NCBI GenBank assembly: GCA_903901875.1
Contig: CAIUSO010000131.1
Coordinates: forward strand, 1 to 57,490
DNA: 57,490 nucleotides
Direction of reading: 5' to 3'
From: an uncultured Geobacteraceae bacterium
GTDB taxonomy: Bacteria; Desulfobacterota; Desulfuromonadia; Geobacterales; Pseudopelobacteraceae
Of this stretch, positions 27,927 to 36,681 are shown one piece after another. Position 1 is the first letter of the stretch. Each line of letters begins with the position of its first letter. A program made the translations under genes and the position numbers. Below the pieces are notes generated by a model. It saw only the letters and a list, made by a program, of their open reading frames with translations, did no database searches and had not been told where the DNA came from.

Positions 27927-28748
27927 TTATACATAATGCACAGCATCAGGTTCACGCTGTGCCGTCCGGGTGTACTGTACCGCAGGCCAGCCGAACGCCA
28001 TGGCATACCCGATGGCATGATCGTCCGGAATACCGAGGCGAACTTTGAACTCCGGCAACAGATCGCCGATGATAAATTTGGCCAGTCCGTCCCAGACGGT
28101 ACCGATGCCCAGGGTCTGTGCATAGAGCTCAAAGGTGGACAGGGCAATCAGTCCATCCTCAACCGGCGTCACGATGCTTTTCGGGGCAGATACTACCAGA
28201 AAGTGGGGGGCACCACGAAACACGAAATCGATGCCATCGATTTCCCATTGCCGGACACAACCGGCAAAAAACTCCATTCCGGCAGGAAAACCGGTCCCCT
28301 GGGCAATAGCAACCAGCTTCACCATGATTTCATCCCTGATGACGTCCAGCTTTGCCCGGTCATCGACCACGGTAAATCGCAGCTGCCGGTCGTTCTTGCC
28401 GGACGGGGCATGGCTCGCCACACTCAACAGCTGTGCGATGGTTTCCGGCTCAACATTTTCCGTTTTATACTTCCTCACGGCCCTGCGCCCTTTTATGAGC
28501 AGTTCCATCGAGGCAGAATCAGGCAGGCCACCGGCGAGGGACAGGCTGTTGCATGGTTGCAGACCGAGTATGGATAGTGAAGCCGTCGGACATACTGTCA
28601 GACAATGCTGGCATTTATAACAGAGCACTTCCTTTTCGGGAGCAATGCGAGGATTCCCGCCATCCAGGGAGATAATCCGCGCCGGACAATCGGCGGCACA
28701 GAGCCCGCATTTCGTACATGTTACCGTATTAACCGTAAAATCAATCAT
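27927..28748 (-). CDS. Ferredoxin-nitroreductase fusion protein
   Basis: A 273-residue protein. Residues 1-62 carry two 4Fe-4S motifs (CTKCGLCAADCP and CYKCQHCLTVCP); residues from about 80 form a nitroreductase/FMN domain (RRAVRKYKTENV, SHAPSGKNDRQLRF, and the C-terminal block GIPDDHAIGYAMAFG). Such fusions are common in anaerobes and probably move electrons from a low-potential donor through the clusters to FMN and a nitro or other acceptor. The natural substrate is unknown. The gene is divergent from the cytochrome lipoprotein across a 165-bp spacer. The annotation rests on clear domain motifs. Confidence 0.92.
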   Translation of the reverse strand: MIDFTVNTVTCTKCGLCAADCPARIISLDGGNPRIAPEKEVLCYKCQHCLTVCPTASLSILGLQPCNSLSLAGGLPDSASMELLIKGRRAVRKYKTENVEPETIAQLLSVASHAPSGKNDRQLRFTVVDDRAKLDVIRDEIMVKLVAIAQGTGFPAGMEFFAGCVRQWEIDGIDFVFRGAPHFLVVSAPKSIVTPVEDGLIALSTFELYAQTLGIGTVWDGLAKFIIGDLLPEFKVRLGIPDDHAIGYAMAFGWPAVQYTRTAQREPDAVHYV

Positions 28749-28826
28749 TCTCTGCTCCTTGATGGATGGTGTGGAATTAACGGGAATACTTAATTAATGG
28801 GTCAGCATTTAATTTCATTAAGCTTC

Positions 28827-28854
28827 TTGACAACATAAATATAACGTATACAAT
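28827..28854 (+). promoter_or_regulatory. Strong sigma-70-type promoter for the nine-haem cytochrome gene
   Basis: A consensus TTGACA (28827-28832) is followed after 16 bp by TACAAT (28849-28854). The predicted transcript starts near 28861, leaving about 53 bases before the ATG at 28914. It is one of the best promoter matches in the window. Confidence 0.65.
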
Positions 28855-28913
28855 ACGGTAAGATGTTTCTAATCGGGGAAGTCCCCCGAAATTTCATTGA
28901 AGGAGAAGAAAAT

Positions 28914-31013
28914 ATGAGAATTCGATTATGCAGTCCGCATCCTCTGCTCCATGCCCTGCTGTTGCTCACGCTAGTGGGTTGCGGCTCCAACAGTACCAGT
29001 ACGGTTACGAGCGGTCAAGCGAGTAAACTCACCACCAAGATTGTTGCTGCACAAGCTGATATTTCGAAAATTCGGTTGATGGTAACCGGCCCAACGATTC
29101 CAACGGCTAAACATGATTTTGCGGGAAATTCCGGAGGCACGCTTGAGGTCTATCCGGGTACGGATCTCATCGTGTCGGCGACGGGTTATAAAGCCGATGG
29201 TACCGTAGGCTACGAAGGTGCTGTTACTCATTTGACTATCAGTGCCGGCCAACCGGCATCCGTCAGCATTACCCTGAACCCACCGGTTGTTAAAGCAGAG
29301 AATCAGCCATGTCAGTCGTGCCATGAAACGACTCGTGACATTACGGGTCAGAATCTCGTCGCCAGCTACAAACAGTCGGGCCACTACACAAATGACTCCT
29401 GGACGACTGGCCTTCCTAAAAATGGTGCATCTCTTCCCGGTTGTGCCGGTTGCCACGGTACGCAGCACAACGACACCACGCCGGCTACGAGCGGCAGATG
29501 CGCGGAGTGTCACATTGCCAGCATTTCACTGAAACACTCTGTTACCGGCACGAGCACGGGCGCACGCCCCGCCATGTACCTTGCCGCAGAGTACAAAAAT
29601 GGTTGTTCCGTATGCCACGAGCCGCACAATCCACTGAACGGCATCGGGAAAGACGAGCGGAAAGCATGGGCTGGTTCCGCCCATGGCGATATCAATGGAG
29701 TTGCATGGTCAGCTGAGGACTTCCAGGCACCTGGACAGGCAGCATGCCAACGTTGCCACACCGCGACAGGTTTCAAGAGTTTTGTCGCCAACAATTATGC
29801 AGCTCAAACCGCATCACTGTTCTCTGCTACCGAAACAACCCGCGAAGTATTGGCCTGTGATGCCTGCCACACCGACAATAACTTCAAAGTACGTACAGCT
29901 CCAGCCTTTACAACACCATACAGTGCAAATGGACCGATTAATCAATCCAATCTGATTCCTGATGTTGGTGAATCTAATCTTTGTATCCCCTGTCATACCG
30001 GCCGTGCTGCCCAGGCTGACATCGAAGCGGTTACCGATTTTACCAATGTATCTTTCAAAAACCCCCATTACCTCCCTGCAGCCGGCATCATGTACATGAA
30101 GATCGGATTTATTAACTTTACCAGTATGACCGCCAAAGTACCCGGTTCGACAACGGTTACCTATGGCTTGAATTATTCACTGCCTACTCTTCTGGCTACA
30201 AATGGAAAAACTGCCAAGGGTGGCGTAGATCCGATCTATGGCGGCGTACTCGGTGGTGTTGGTAGTGCCCATCGTGGTCTGGGAACTCCGACAACGCGTG
30301 GCGGAGAAACATGGATGGCTGATCCCGCTGTCTATGGCCTGTGGGAGACAAAGGGCCCCTGCGTAACCTGTCACGTCAATGCTGATATTGCCAAAATGCC
30401 AACCTTTGCCGCCTATACCACTGCCGGGACACTTTTCTATAATTCCGCCAAATATGGTGCAATTCCAAAAGTTCGCGCCGGTGGTGGACACAGTCTTTCT
30501 GCTACAAGCCCTGACACAGCACGACAGGTTTGCATTCCTTGCCACAACGACGAAGGCGGACTGAGCAATCCCGCAACCGCTCCTGAGGAAAAACTTGCCG
30601 AAGCTAAACCATACTATAATGCCGGTTTGGCCGTCATCACCACGTTGCTGGCAAAGGCACCGTTCAACATTGAATTTGACAATGCCGTTTACCCCTACTT
30701 CTTTAAGAAAGGCTTGGCACACACCTCAGCCAATGCAGTTAAAGACTGGACCTGCGGAACGGGCAATCAACTCTTTGGCAAGAAGACCATGGGGGCTGCC
30801 TATAACCTCAAACTGCTGACCACAGATTATGCGGGGTACGTACACGGTAGATCTTACAGCCAGCGTTTGATTTTTGACTCCATCGATTTCCTTGATGATG
30901 GCGTTATGAACTTGTCAACGGCTGATACTCTGCTGGCCATCAACCCGACTCTCTTTGTCAGCAAAACGAACACATTGGCATGGCTCTATAAGTCAGGCGG
31001 AATCCGTAAGTAA
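28914..31013 (+). CDS. Nine-haem c-type cytochrome lipoprotein
   Basis: A 699-residue exported lipoprotein: signal peptide with lipobox LVGC (MRIRLCSPHPLLHALLLLT), then a beta-rich N-terminal part of about 120 residues, then nine CXXCH haem c-binding motifs: CQSCH, CAGCH, CAECH, CSVCH, CQRCH, CDACH, CIPCH, CVTCH, CIPCH. Additional His residues could serve as distal ligands. The architecture suits an outer-membrane or cell-surface electron carrier in extracellular electron transfer, as in Geobacter Omc proteins, though I cannot match it to a named one. The start ATG at 28914 has AGGAGAAG upstream; an earlier in-frame start at 28863 is less likely. It is a single-gene unit, with its own promoter and an intrinsic terminator after the stop. 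Confidence 0.9.
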   Translation: MRIRLCSPHPLLHALLLLTLVGCGSNSTSTVTSGQASKLTTKIVAAQADISKIRLMVTGPTIPTAKHDFAGNSGGTLEVYPGTDLIVSATGYKADGTVGYEGAVTHLTISAGQPASVSITLNPPVVKAENQPCQSCHETTRDITGQNLVASYKQSGHYTNDSWTTGLPKNGASLPGCAGCHGTQHNDTTPATSGRCAECHIASISLKHSVTGTSTGARPAMYLAAEYKNGCSVCHEPHNPLNGIGKDERKAWAGSAHGDINGVAWSAEDFQAPGQAACQRCHTATGFKSFVANNYAAQTASLFSATETTREVLACDACHTDNNFKVRTAPAFTTPYSANGPINQSNLIPDVGESNLCIPCHTGRAAQADIEAVTDFTNVSFKNPHYLPAAGIMYMKIGFINFTSMTAKVPGSTTVTYGLNYSLPTLLATNGKTAKGGVDPIYGGVLGGVGSAHRGLGTPTTRGGETWMADPAVYGLWETKGPCVTCHVNADIAKMPTFAAYTTAGTLFYNSAKYGAIPKVRAGGGHSLSATSPDTARQVCIPCHNDEGGLSNPATAPEEKLAEAKPYYNAGLAVITTLLAKAPFNIEFDNAVYPYFFKKGLAHTSANAVKDWTCGTGNQLFGKKTMGAAYNLKLLTTDYAGYVHGRSYSQRLIFDSIDFLDDGVMNLSTADTLLAINPTLFVSKTNTLAWLYKSGGIRK

Positions 31014-31040
31014 TATCATGTAATATAAAGCAGAGCTGAG

Positions 31041-31079
31041 AAGAGGAGGAGGAGATGGTTTCCTCCTCCTCTTTTTTGT
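31041..31079 (+). terminator. Intrinsic terminator after the cytochrome gene
   Basis: A perfect 13-bp stem (AAGAGGAGGAGGA at 31041-31053 with its complement at 31061-31073), a 7-base loop and a downstream T-run. It lies between the cytochrome gene and the convergent CpoB-like gene. Confidence 0.9.
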
Positions 31080-31089
31080 TAGATGCAAT

Positions 31090-31929
31090 TCACTTCATAT
31101 CTTTCAGCAAATCCTTCGCCTTCCTGGCTTCCTCACTTTTCGGAAATCCCTCAATGAGCTTCTTCAGCACAAACTTGGCACTCTTGGGATCCTTGATCTC
31201 GCTAAATGCCATGGCCTGCTTCAGCATGGCAGCGACAACCTTGTCCTTACCGGGAAAACTCTTGATAACCTCTTGATAGGAGAGAATGGCGGATTCGAAG
31301 TTCTTTTCCGTATAATAGGTTTCACCGATCCAGTAATGGGCATTGGCTGCCAATTCATGCTTGGGGTTCTGCTCCAGAAACCGGGTGAATTGATCACGGG
31401 CTGCTGAAACCTCACCAACCTTTAACAAATCAAGCCCCTTTAAATAGGGTGCGTCGGCAGGAGGGGGCGGTGGAGGATCCTCCCGCTTGATTTTAGCCAG
31501 TTCCGTTACTTTTTTTGCCAATGTTTCAAGCTGCCCCTGCTGCTTCAAAATACGTTCTTCGAGGGCAATAATCCGCTTATCAGCATCCTCCCGGTACCTG
31601 GCAAGATCCTCAGAGGGCTTTTTCACCGAAAGGACGGTATCATCAAATTTACCTGAAAGTTGCTGAATGTCACTTTTCGTACTATCCAGATTGGCCTGAA
31701 TGTCCGCAGACAATTTCCTGAGGGAGGCTATATCCCCCTTCATCTCCTTTTCTATGGAACCGGCACTTACTTTCGACTCGTCACGGAGAGCGGAAAGATC
31801 GCGATTAATGGAAAAAAGACGGGTATTGATGGAATCAACCTCATAGCGGGTACTCTCAAGGGCACTCTGACTTGCGCATCCGGCAAGAAGTGACACCAGC
31901 AGCAGAACCGAAGCATTGGGACTTTTCAT
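31090..31929 (-). CDS. cpoB: CpoB/YbgF-like Tol-Pal system protein
   Basis: A 279-residue periplasmic protein. The start is an ATG at 31929 with AGGAG upstream. Signal peptide with lipobox LLAGC, a long coiled-coil region (about residues 20-150, for example ESTRYEVDSINTRLFSINRD), a proline-rich linker (PPPPPPADAP), and C-terminal TPR repeats (YLKGLDLLKVGEVSAARDQF, NAHYWIGETYYTEKNFESAI). This is the layout of YbgF/CpoB, which links Tol-Pal to cell-wall synthesis during division. E. coli CpoB is a soluble periplasmic protein, so the lipobox is a difference. Other tol-pal genes are not present here. Confidence 0.82.
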   Translation of the reverse strand: MKSPNASVLLLVSLLAGCASQSALESTRYEVDSINTRLFSINRDLSALRDESKVSAGSIEKEMKGDIASLRKLSADIQANLDSTKSDIQQLSGKFDDTVLSVKKPSEDLARYREDADKRIIALEERILKQQGQLETLAKKVTELAKIKREDPPPPPPADAPYLKGLDLLKVGEVSAARDQFTRFLEQNPKHELAANAHYWIGETYYTEKNFESAILSYQEVIKSFPGKDKVVAAMLKQAMAFSEIKDPKSAKFVLKKLIEGFPKSEEARKAKDLLKDMK

Positions 31930-32058
31930 GTGCATCTCCTGTATCATGGTGATAATGTGGCAGATATACCATGTGTTTCAACGGATGACAAGTATCAGTA
32001 CAAAGTTGGTTGGTAAAAGCCGACGGGGGGTACAGCTCACGTACCGGTTCATTTACGC

Positions 32059-32087
32059 TTGACAAAAGAGGGATATTCCATTAACAG
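32059..32087 (+). promoter_or_regulatory. Candidate promoter of the membrane pyrophosphatase gene
   Basis: TTGACA (32059-32064) is followed after 17 bp by TAACAG (32082-32087), a poor -10. It would give a leader of about 65 bases before the ATG at 32161. The spacer with the divergent cpoB-like gene is about 230 bp. Confidence 0.4.
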
Positions 32088-32160
32088 TCTATCGGTTTTG
32101 GCTTGCGATTAAAAATCAGCACCATCTTGGTTGTTCATAAATTAACAGGAGGAAATTAAA

Positions 32161-34203
32161 ATGGAACAGTATGCAATTGTTTTTGCCTTGGCCTGTGCCG
32201 CAGCAGCCGTAGCCTACGGCCTGATCACAGCCAATTGGATTCTTGGCTTGCCCCAGGGTAATGACCGGATGAAACAGATTGCGGCAGCGATTCAGGAGGG
32301 TGCCGGTGCGTACATGAAGCGCCAGTATACCATCATCGCCGCCGTCGGTGTCGTTATGTTTATCGCCCTTTTTGCCACCCTCGGTGCTAAAACGGCCGTC
32401 GGCTTCGCTGTCGGTGCCGTTTTTTCCGGCCTGACCGGCTTTATCGGAATGTTTGTCTCGGTACGTGCCAACGTGCGTACTACCGAAGCGGCCAAGAGCG
32501 GCATCACCACCGCCCTTAACGTTGCCTTCAAGGGGGGTGCCATCACCGGCATGCTGGTGGTTGGCCTCGGACTTCTCGGAGTCGCCGGTTACTACATGGT
32601 GCTTCTGAAGTTAATGCCCGGTGCTCCCATCAAGGAAGTGGTCAGCCAGCTGGTGGGCCTCGGCTTCGGCGGTTCGCTCATTTCTATTTTTGCCCGTCTG
32701 GGCGGTGGTATTTTCACCAAAGGTGCCGATGTCGGTGCTGACCTGGTCGGCAAGGTAGAAGCCGGTATTCCGGAAGATGACCCCCGCAACCCGGCTGTTA
32801 TTGCCGATAACGTTGGAGACAACGTGGGGGACTGCGCCGGTATGGCCGCCGACCTTTTTGAAACCTATGCCGTAACCCTGATTGCCGCCATGCTGCTCGG
32901 CGCCATGGCCTTCAACAACTTCACCGGTGCTGTCAGCTACCCCCTGATCCTTGGCGGCATTTCCATCATCGCCTCCATCATCGGAACCTACTTCGTTAAA
33001 CTGGGTGCCAGTGGCAAGATCATGCCGGCACTCTACAAAGGGCTGATAGCCTCTGCTGTCATTGCCTGTATTGCGTTCTACTTTGTCACGGTAGAGATGT
33101 TCCCGGTTGGCAACCCCACCGGTTACTCGGCAATCAACATTTTCATCTCGGCCCTGGTGGGCCTTGCCGTAACCGGTGCCATCTTCTGGATCACTGAATA
33201 CTACACCTCAACCGAATACGCTCCGGTCCAGCACATTGCCCAGGCATCCACCACCGGCCACGGCACCAACGTTATTGCCGGCCTTGGCGTCTCCATGAAA
33301 GCAACTGCCGCTCCGGTTATCGTCATCGCAGCAGGCATCATCATCTCCTTCCAGTGTGCCGGAGTATACGGCATTGCCATCGCCGCTGTATCAATGCTGT
33401 CACTGACCGGTATCGTTGTCGCCATGGATGCCTATGGCCCCATCACCGATAATGCCGGTGGTATTGCAGAAATGGCCGAATTAGATGAGTCGGTCCGTGC
33501 TGTCACCGATCCACTGGATGCGGTCGGCAACACCACAAAAGCTGTTACCAAGGGTTACGCCATCGGTTCTGCCGGCCTGGCTGCCGTTATTCTGTTTACC
33601 TCCTATGTTGACGAACTCAAGCTTGCTGGCAAAGCCATCACCTTTGACCTCTCTGACCCCTACATCATTGTCGGCCTCTTTATCGGCGGCATGCTTCCCT
33701 ACTATTTTGCCGCACAGTGCATGGAAGCTGTTGGCAAAGCCGGCGGTGCCGTTGTTGTAGAAGTCCGTCGTCAGTTCCGTGAGATCAAAGGCATTATGGA
33801 AGGGACCGGCAAGCCGGACTATGCCGCCTGCGTTGATATCGTCACCAAAACCGCTCTTAAAGAGATGGTTATCCCCGGTCTGATTCCGATTCTGGCACCG
33901 GTTGTCGTCGGTTTCACCCTTGGTCCCAAAGCCCTGGGTGGAGTCATCGTTGGCACCATCGTAACCGGTATTTTCGTAGCGATCTCCATGACCACCGGTG
34001 GTGGAGCCTGGGATAACGCCAAGAAATATATCGAAGACGGCCACCATGGCGGCAAAGGTGGCGAAGCCCACAAAGCAGCCGTTACCGGTGACACGGTTGG
34101 CGACCCCTACAAGGATACCGCCGGCCCCGCCGTTAACCCGATGATCAAGATCATCAACATTGTTTCCCTGCTGATTGTGCCTCTTCTGGCCAAGATGATG
34201 TAG
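32161..34203 (+). CDS. hppA: Membrane-bound proton-translocating pyrophosphatase (K+-independent type)
   Basis: A 680-residue protein with about 15-16 hydrophobic helices. The pyrophosphate-binding signature is clear: [20 protein letters not shown] followed by [21 protein letters not shown] second block, [17 protein letters not shown], and the C-terminal [18 protein letters not shown] are also typical. Residue 460 is Lys and 463 is Thr ([10 protein letters not shown]). In this family Ala at the equivalent of 460 marks K+-dependent enzymes and Lys marks K+-independent H+ pumps, so this is predicted to be a K+-independent H+-PPase. It couples pyrophosphate hydrolysis to proton export. AGGAGG precedes the ATG. 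It ends in an intrinsic terminator. Confidence 0.95.
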   Translation: MEQYAIVFALACAAAAVAYGLITANWILGLPQGNDRMKQIAAAIQEGAGAYMKRQYTIIAAVGVVMFIALFATLGAKTAVGFAVGAVFSGLTGFIGMFVSVRANVRTTEAAKSGITTALNVAFKGGAITGMLVVGLGLLGVAGYYMVLLKLMPGAPIKEVVSQLVGLGFGGSLISIFARLGGGIFTKGADVGADLVGKVEAGIPEDDPRNPAVIADNVGDNVGDCAGMAADLFETYAVTLIAAMLLGAMAFNNFTGAVSYPLILGGISIIASIIGTYFVKLGASGKIMPALYKGLIASAVIACIAFYFVTVEMFPVGNPTGYSAINIFISALVGLAVTGAIFWITEYYTSTEYAPVQHIAQASTTGHGTNVIAGLGVSMKATAAPVIVIAAGIIISFQCAGVYGIAIAAVSMLSLTGIVVAMDAYGPITDNAGGIAEMAELDESVRAVTDPLDAVGNTTKAVTKGYAIGSAGLAAVILFTSYVDELKLAGKAITFDLSDPYIIVGLFIGGMLPYYFAAQCMEAVGKAGGAVVVEVRRQFREIKGIMEGTGKPDYAACVDIVTKTALKEMVIPGLIPILAPVVVGFTLGPKALGGVIVGTIVTGIFVAISMTTGGGAWDNAKKYIEDGHHGGKGGEAHKAAVTGDTVGDPYKDTAGPAVNPMIKIINIVSLLIVPLLAKMM

Positions 34204-34227
34204 TTCGGCACACATGTTTCACCCCTC

Positions 34228-34266
34228 GGCGGTACGGGATCAGACCCCGTACCGCCTTTTTCTTTT
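34228..34266 (+). terminator. Intrinsic terminator after hppA
   Basis: An 11-bp perfect stem (GGCGGTACGGG at 34228-34238, complement at 34246-34256), a 7-base loop, and a T-rich tail TTTTTCTTTT. It separates hppA from the RNase E/G gene. Confidence 0.9.
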
Positions 34267-34292
34267 GCATTCAGTGACAAAAGATATATAAT
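34264..34292 (+). promoter_or_regulatory. Promoter of the RNase E/G gene
   Basis: TTTGCA (34264-34269) with a 17-bp spacer before a perfect TATAAT (34287-34292), about 60 bases before the ATG at 34352. The -35 hexamer abuts the end of the hppA terminator T-run. Confidence 0.55.
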
Positions 34293-34351
34293 TCATCAGT
34301 TATGAATATTCTCGACAATATCCACCTGCCACCTGAAAGGTTATTACCAAT

Positions 34352-36658
34352 ATGAGTTCACCCGTAAGCAAGAAAATGCTGATAAATGTCATGCACCCCG
34401 AGGAAACCAGAGTGGCGATTGTTCATGACGGTCGCCTGATGGAACTGAACATTGAGATCAGCGGCAAAGAACAGATCAAAGGCAACATTTACAAAGGGGT
34501 CGTGCTGAGGGTTGAGCCAGGATTACAAGCGGCATTTATCGACATCGGCCGGGCCAAACCAGGCTTTCTCCAAATTGGCGAGCTGCATCCCGACTACTGG
34601 GAGTGGCGTGAAGATATTCCGGAGGATCAACGAAAACGGCGCCCCCGTATCCAGGAAGTTCTCCGCCGTGGCCAGGAACTGGTTGTGCAGGTTGAGAAGG
34701 ATGAGCGTGACAACAAAGGGTCTGCCCTTACCAGCTACCTCTCCCTGCCGGGGCGTTACATGGTCATCATGCCCGGTAGCGATTCCACCGGAATCTCCCG
34801 CAAGGTTGAACAGGAGGGGGTACGCAAGGGGCTCAAAGAGATCGTAGCCGGCATGAATATCCCGGAGGGCATCGGTTATATCATCCGGACGGAAGCGGTA
34901 GGCCGAACGCCTGAAGAGCTCCAGAAAGACTTTTCCAACCTGCTGGACCTGTACGACTCAATCAAGACGAAGGCCTCTGAAATTAAAGGGGCCGGTGAAA
35001 TATACCGCGACAGCGGCCTGATTATCCGCACCATCAGGGATTACTTTTCCGACGGCATTGACGAAGTGCTGGTGGACAGCAAGGATGCCTACCGGGAAGC
35101 AAAGGAATTCTTCCGGGACACCATGCCAGCCTGCGAAAAACGGGTCAAACTGCACAAGGAAAAGCGCCCGATCTTTTCACGTTTCCAACTGGAAGAACAG
35201 ATAGACCAGATTTATGAAAAACGGGTTCCCCTTCCCTCGGGGGGCTCACTGATTATTGAACCGACCGAAGCCCTTGTTTCAATTGATGTCAACTCCGGCA
35301 AATCCAGCGGAGAGCGGGGTATCGAGGATACGGCCTACAAAACCAATATGGAAGCGGCCGAAGAGGTTGCCCGCCAACTGCGTCTCCGTGACTTGGGGGG
35401 GCTTATTGTCATAGATTTTATCGATATGCGTGAAAAGAAACATAACTATGACGTTGAGAAGACCCTGAAACAGGCCCTTAAAATGGATAAGGCGCGGGTT
35501 AATCTGGGGCGAATCTCCGAGTTTGGCATCATGGAAATGTCACGACAGCGCATTGCCAAAACCCTCAATGATGCAATCCATCTGGAATGCCCCCACTGCG
35601 AAGGGCGGGGTAAGGTAAAATCGGTCGAGGCCATGGCCGTATCGTTCCTCAGAAAAGTTCACGCTGCCGCCGCCAAGGGAACTGTCGGCGAAGTGCGGGG
35701 CGGTCTCCCGCTGGAAGTCGCCTACTATCTCCTCAACCGTAAGAAGCGGGAGTTGACTCAGATCGAGAACGACTATGAAATCGAAGTGACCGTAAAAGGC
35801 AAGACCTCATTCCTCCTTAATCAGCTTGAGCTGGAAATAATCAAGCGAGAAAAGCCACATATGGAGGATGTCCTCAAAAGCGAGGCTGAAGCCGAGGAAG
35901 CCCACAAACCGGTGGTAGCCCCCACCCTTCCGGCACCGGTTGTTACCGTCGAAGAGCCAGCAACGGAAGGAACGCCCGCTGTTGGTGGTGAAACCGCTAA
36001 AAAACGCAAGCGCCGGAAGAAGAAAAAGAAAACTGCGGCTGACGGGACATTAACCCCGCTTACGGATCTTCCCGACAGCAGCGATGAAGAGCCATCCTCC
36101 CCCCTCCTCGAAGAGGTTTCTCCTGTCGATGATGCCGCCGATGACGTCACCGATGGGGATGACCATGGGGAAGCGGGTGAACAGACCGCCAGACCCAAAA
36201 AACGCAAGCGGCGAAGAAGTCGCAACAAGGGGCAGAAGGAGGGTGAATTGCTGGCCGATTCTCCGGAGACTGTCACGACTGAGGAGACGCAGGTTGAAAG
36301 CGTATCCCCCCCGCTTGCCGTAGAACCGGCTCAGGAACCGGTGCAGGGATCTGTAGAGGAACTGGCAGCCGAGCTGGACGCTCCGCAGCCGGTAATCAAG
36401 CCGAAGGCAGCCCGAGTACCCCGGAAGAAAAAGGTCGTTGCCGAACCGGAACAGCCAATCGCTGAGGAGCCGGTGCTTGAAGCTCCGGAACCTGAAGAAC
36501 CGGTTGCAGTGCCACCAAAGCCCCGTCGCCGTGCCCCGGTCAAAAAAGCTGTCGAGACACCGGCAGTGGAAGTTGAAACGGGAATCGTCGTAGAGCCGGT
36601 TGCCGAAAAGCCGGCCCCACGACCCCGGCGCAAAAAGAAGGATACCGAAACCCCATAA
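34352..36658 (+). CDS. rng: RNase E/G family endoribonuclease with long charged C-terminal tail
   Basis: A 768-residue endonuclease for mRNA decay and rRNA/tRNA processing. The catalytic part covers about residues 1-495: an S1-like RNA-binding domain (NIYKGVVLRVEPGLQAAFID), the metal-binding catalytic Asp312 in SIDVNSGKSSGERG and Asp355 in VIDFIDMRE, and the Zn-link CPHC at 413-416. RNase G stops near 490; this protein continues for about 270 residues with two basic clusters (KKRKRRKKKKK and KKRKRRRSRNKG) separated by acidic stretches and long Pro/Glu/Val/Ala-rich sequence. The tail recalls the unstructured degradosome-binding half of RNase E, but no E. coli binding motif was recognised. The symbol is by catalytic size; rne would be an alternative. 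Confidence 0.92.
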   Translation: MSSPVSKKMLINVMHPEETRVAIVHDGRLMELNIEISGKEQIKGNIYKGVVLRVEPGLQAAFIDIGRAKPGFLQIGELHPDYWEWREDIPEDQRKRRPRIQEVLRRGQELVVQVEKDERDNKGSALTSYLSLPGRYMVIMPGSDSTGISRKVEQEGVRKGLKEIVAGMNIPEGIGYIIRTEAVGRTPEELQKDFSNLLDLYDSIKTKASEIKGAGEIYRDSGLIIRTIRDYFSDGIDEVLVDSKDAYREAKEFFRDTMPACEKRVKLHKEKRPIFSRFQLEEQIDQIYEKRVPLPSGGSLIIEPTEALVSIDVNSGKSSGERGIEDTAYKTNMEAAEEVARQLRLRDLGGLIVIDFIDMREKKHNYDVEKTLKQALKMDKARVNLGRISEFGIMEMSRQRIAKTLNDAIHLECPHCEGRGKVKSVEAMAVSFLRKVHAAAAKGTVGEVRGGLPLEVAYYLLNRKKRELTQIENDYEIEVTVKGKTSFLLNQLELEIIKREKPHMEDVLKSEAEAEEAHKPVVAPTLPAPVVTVEEPATEGTPAVGGETAKKRKRRKKKKKTAADGTLTPLTDLPDSSDEEPSSPLLEEVSPVDDAADDVTDGDDHGEAGEQTARPKKRKRRRSRNKGQKEGELLADSPETVTTEETQVESVSPPLAVEPAQEPVQGSVEELAAELDAPQPVIKPKAARVPRKKKVVAEPEQPIAEEPVLEAPEPEEPVAVPPKPRRRAPVKKAVETPAVEVETGIVVEPVAEKPAPRPRRKKKDTETP

Positions 36659-36681
36659 CCACCGGCAACTTGGAGATTAAC

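Noticed and set aside
32095-32115. Sigma-54 promoter before hppA (TTGGC...TTGC)
   Set aside because: GG and GC elements are only a few bases apart rather than the required spacing.
33481-34215. 244-codon reverse frame under hppA
   Set aside because: Antisense shadow of a well-conserved gene, with no ribosome-binding site or motif.
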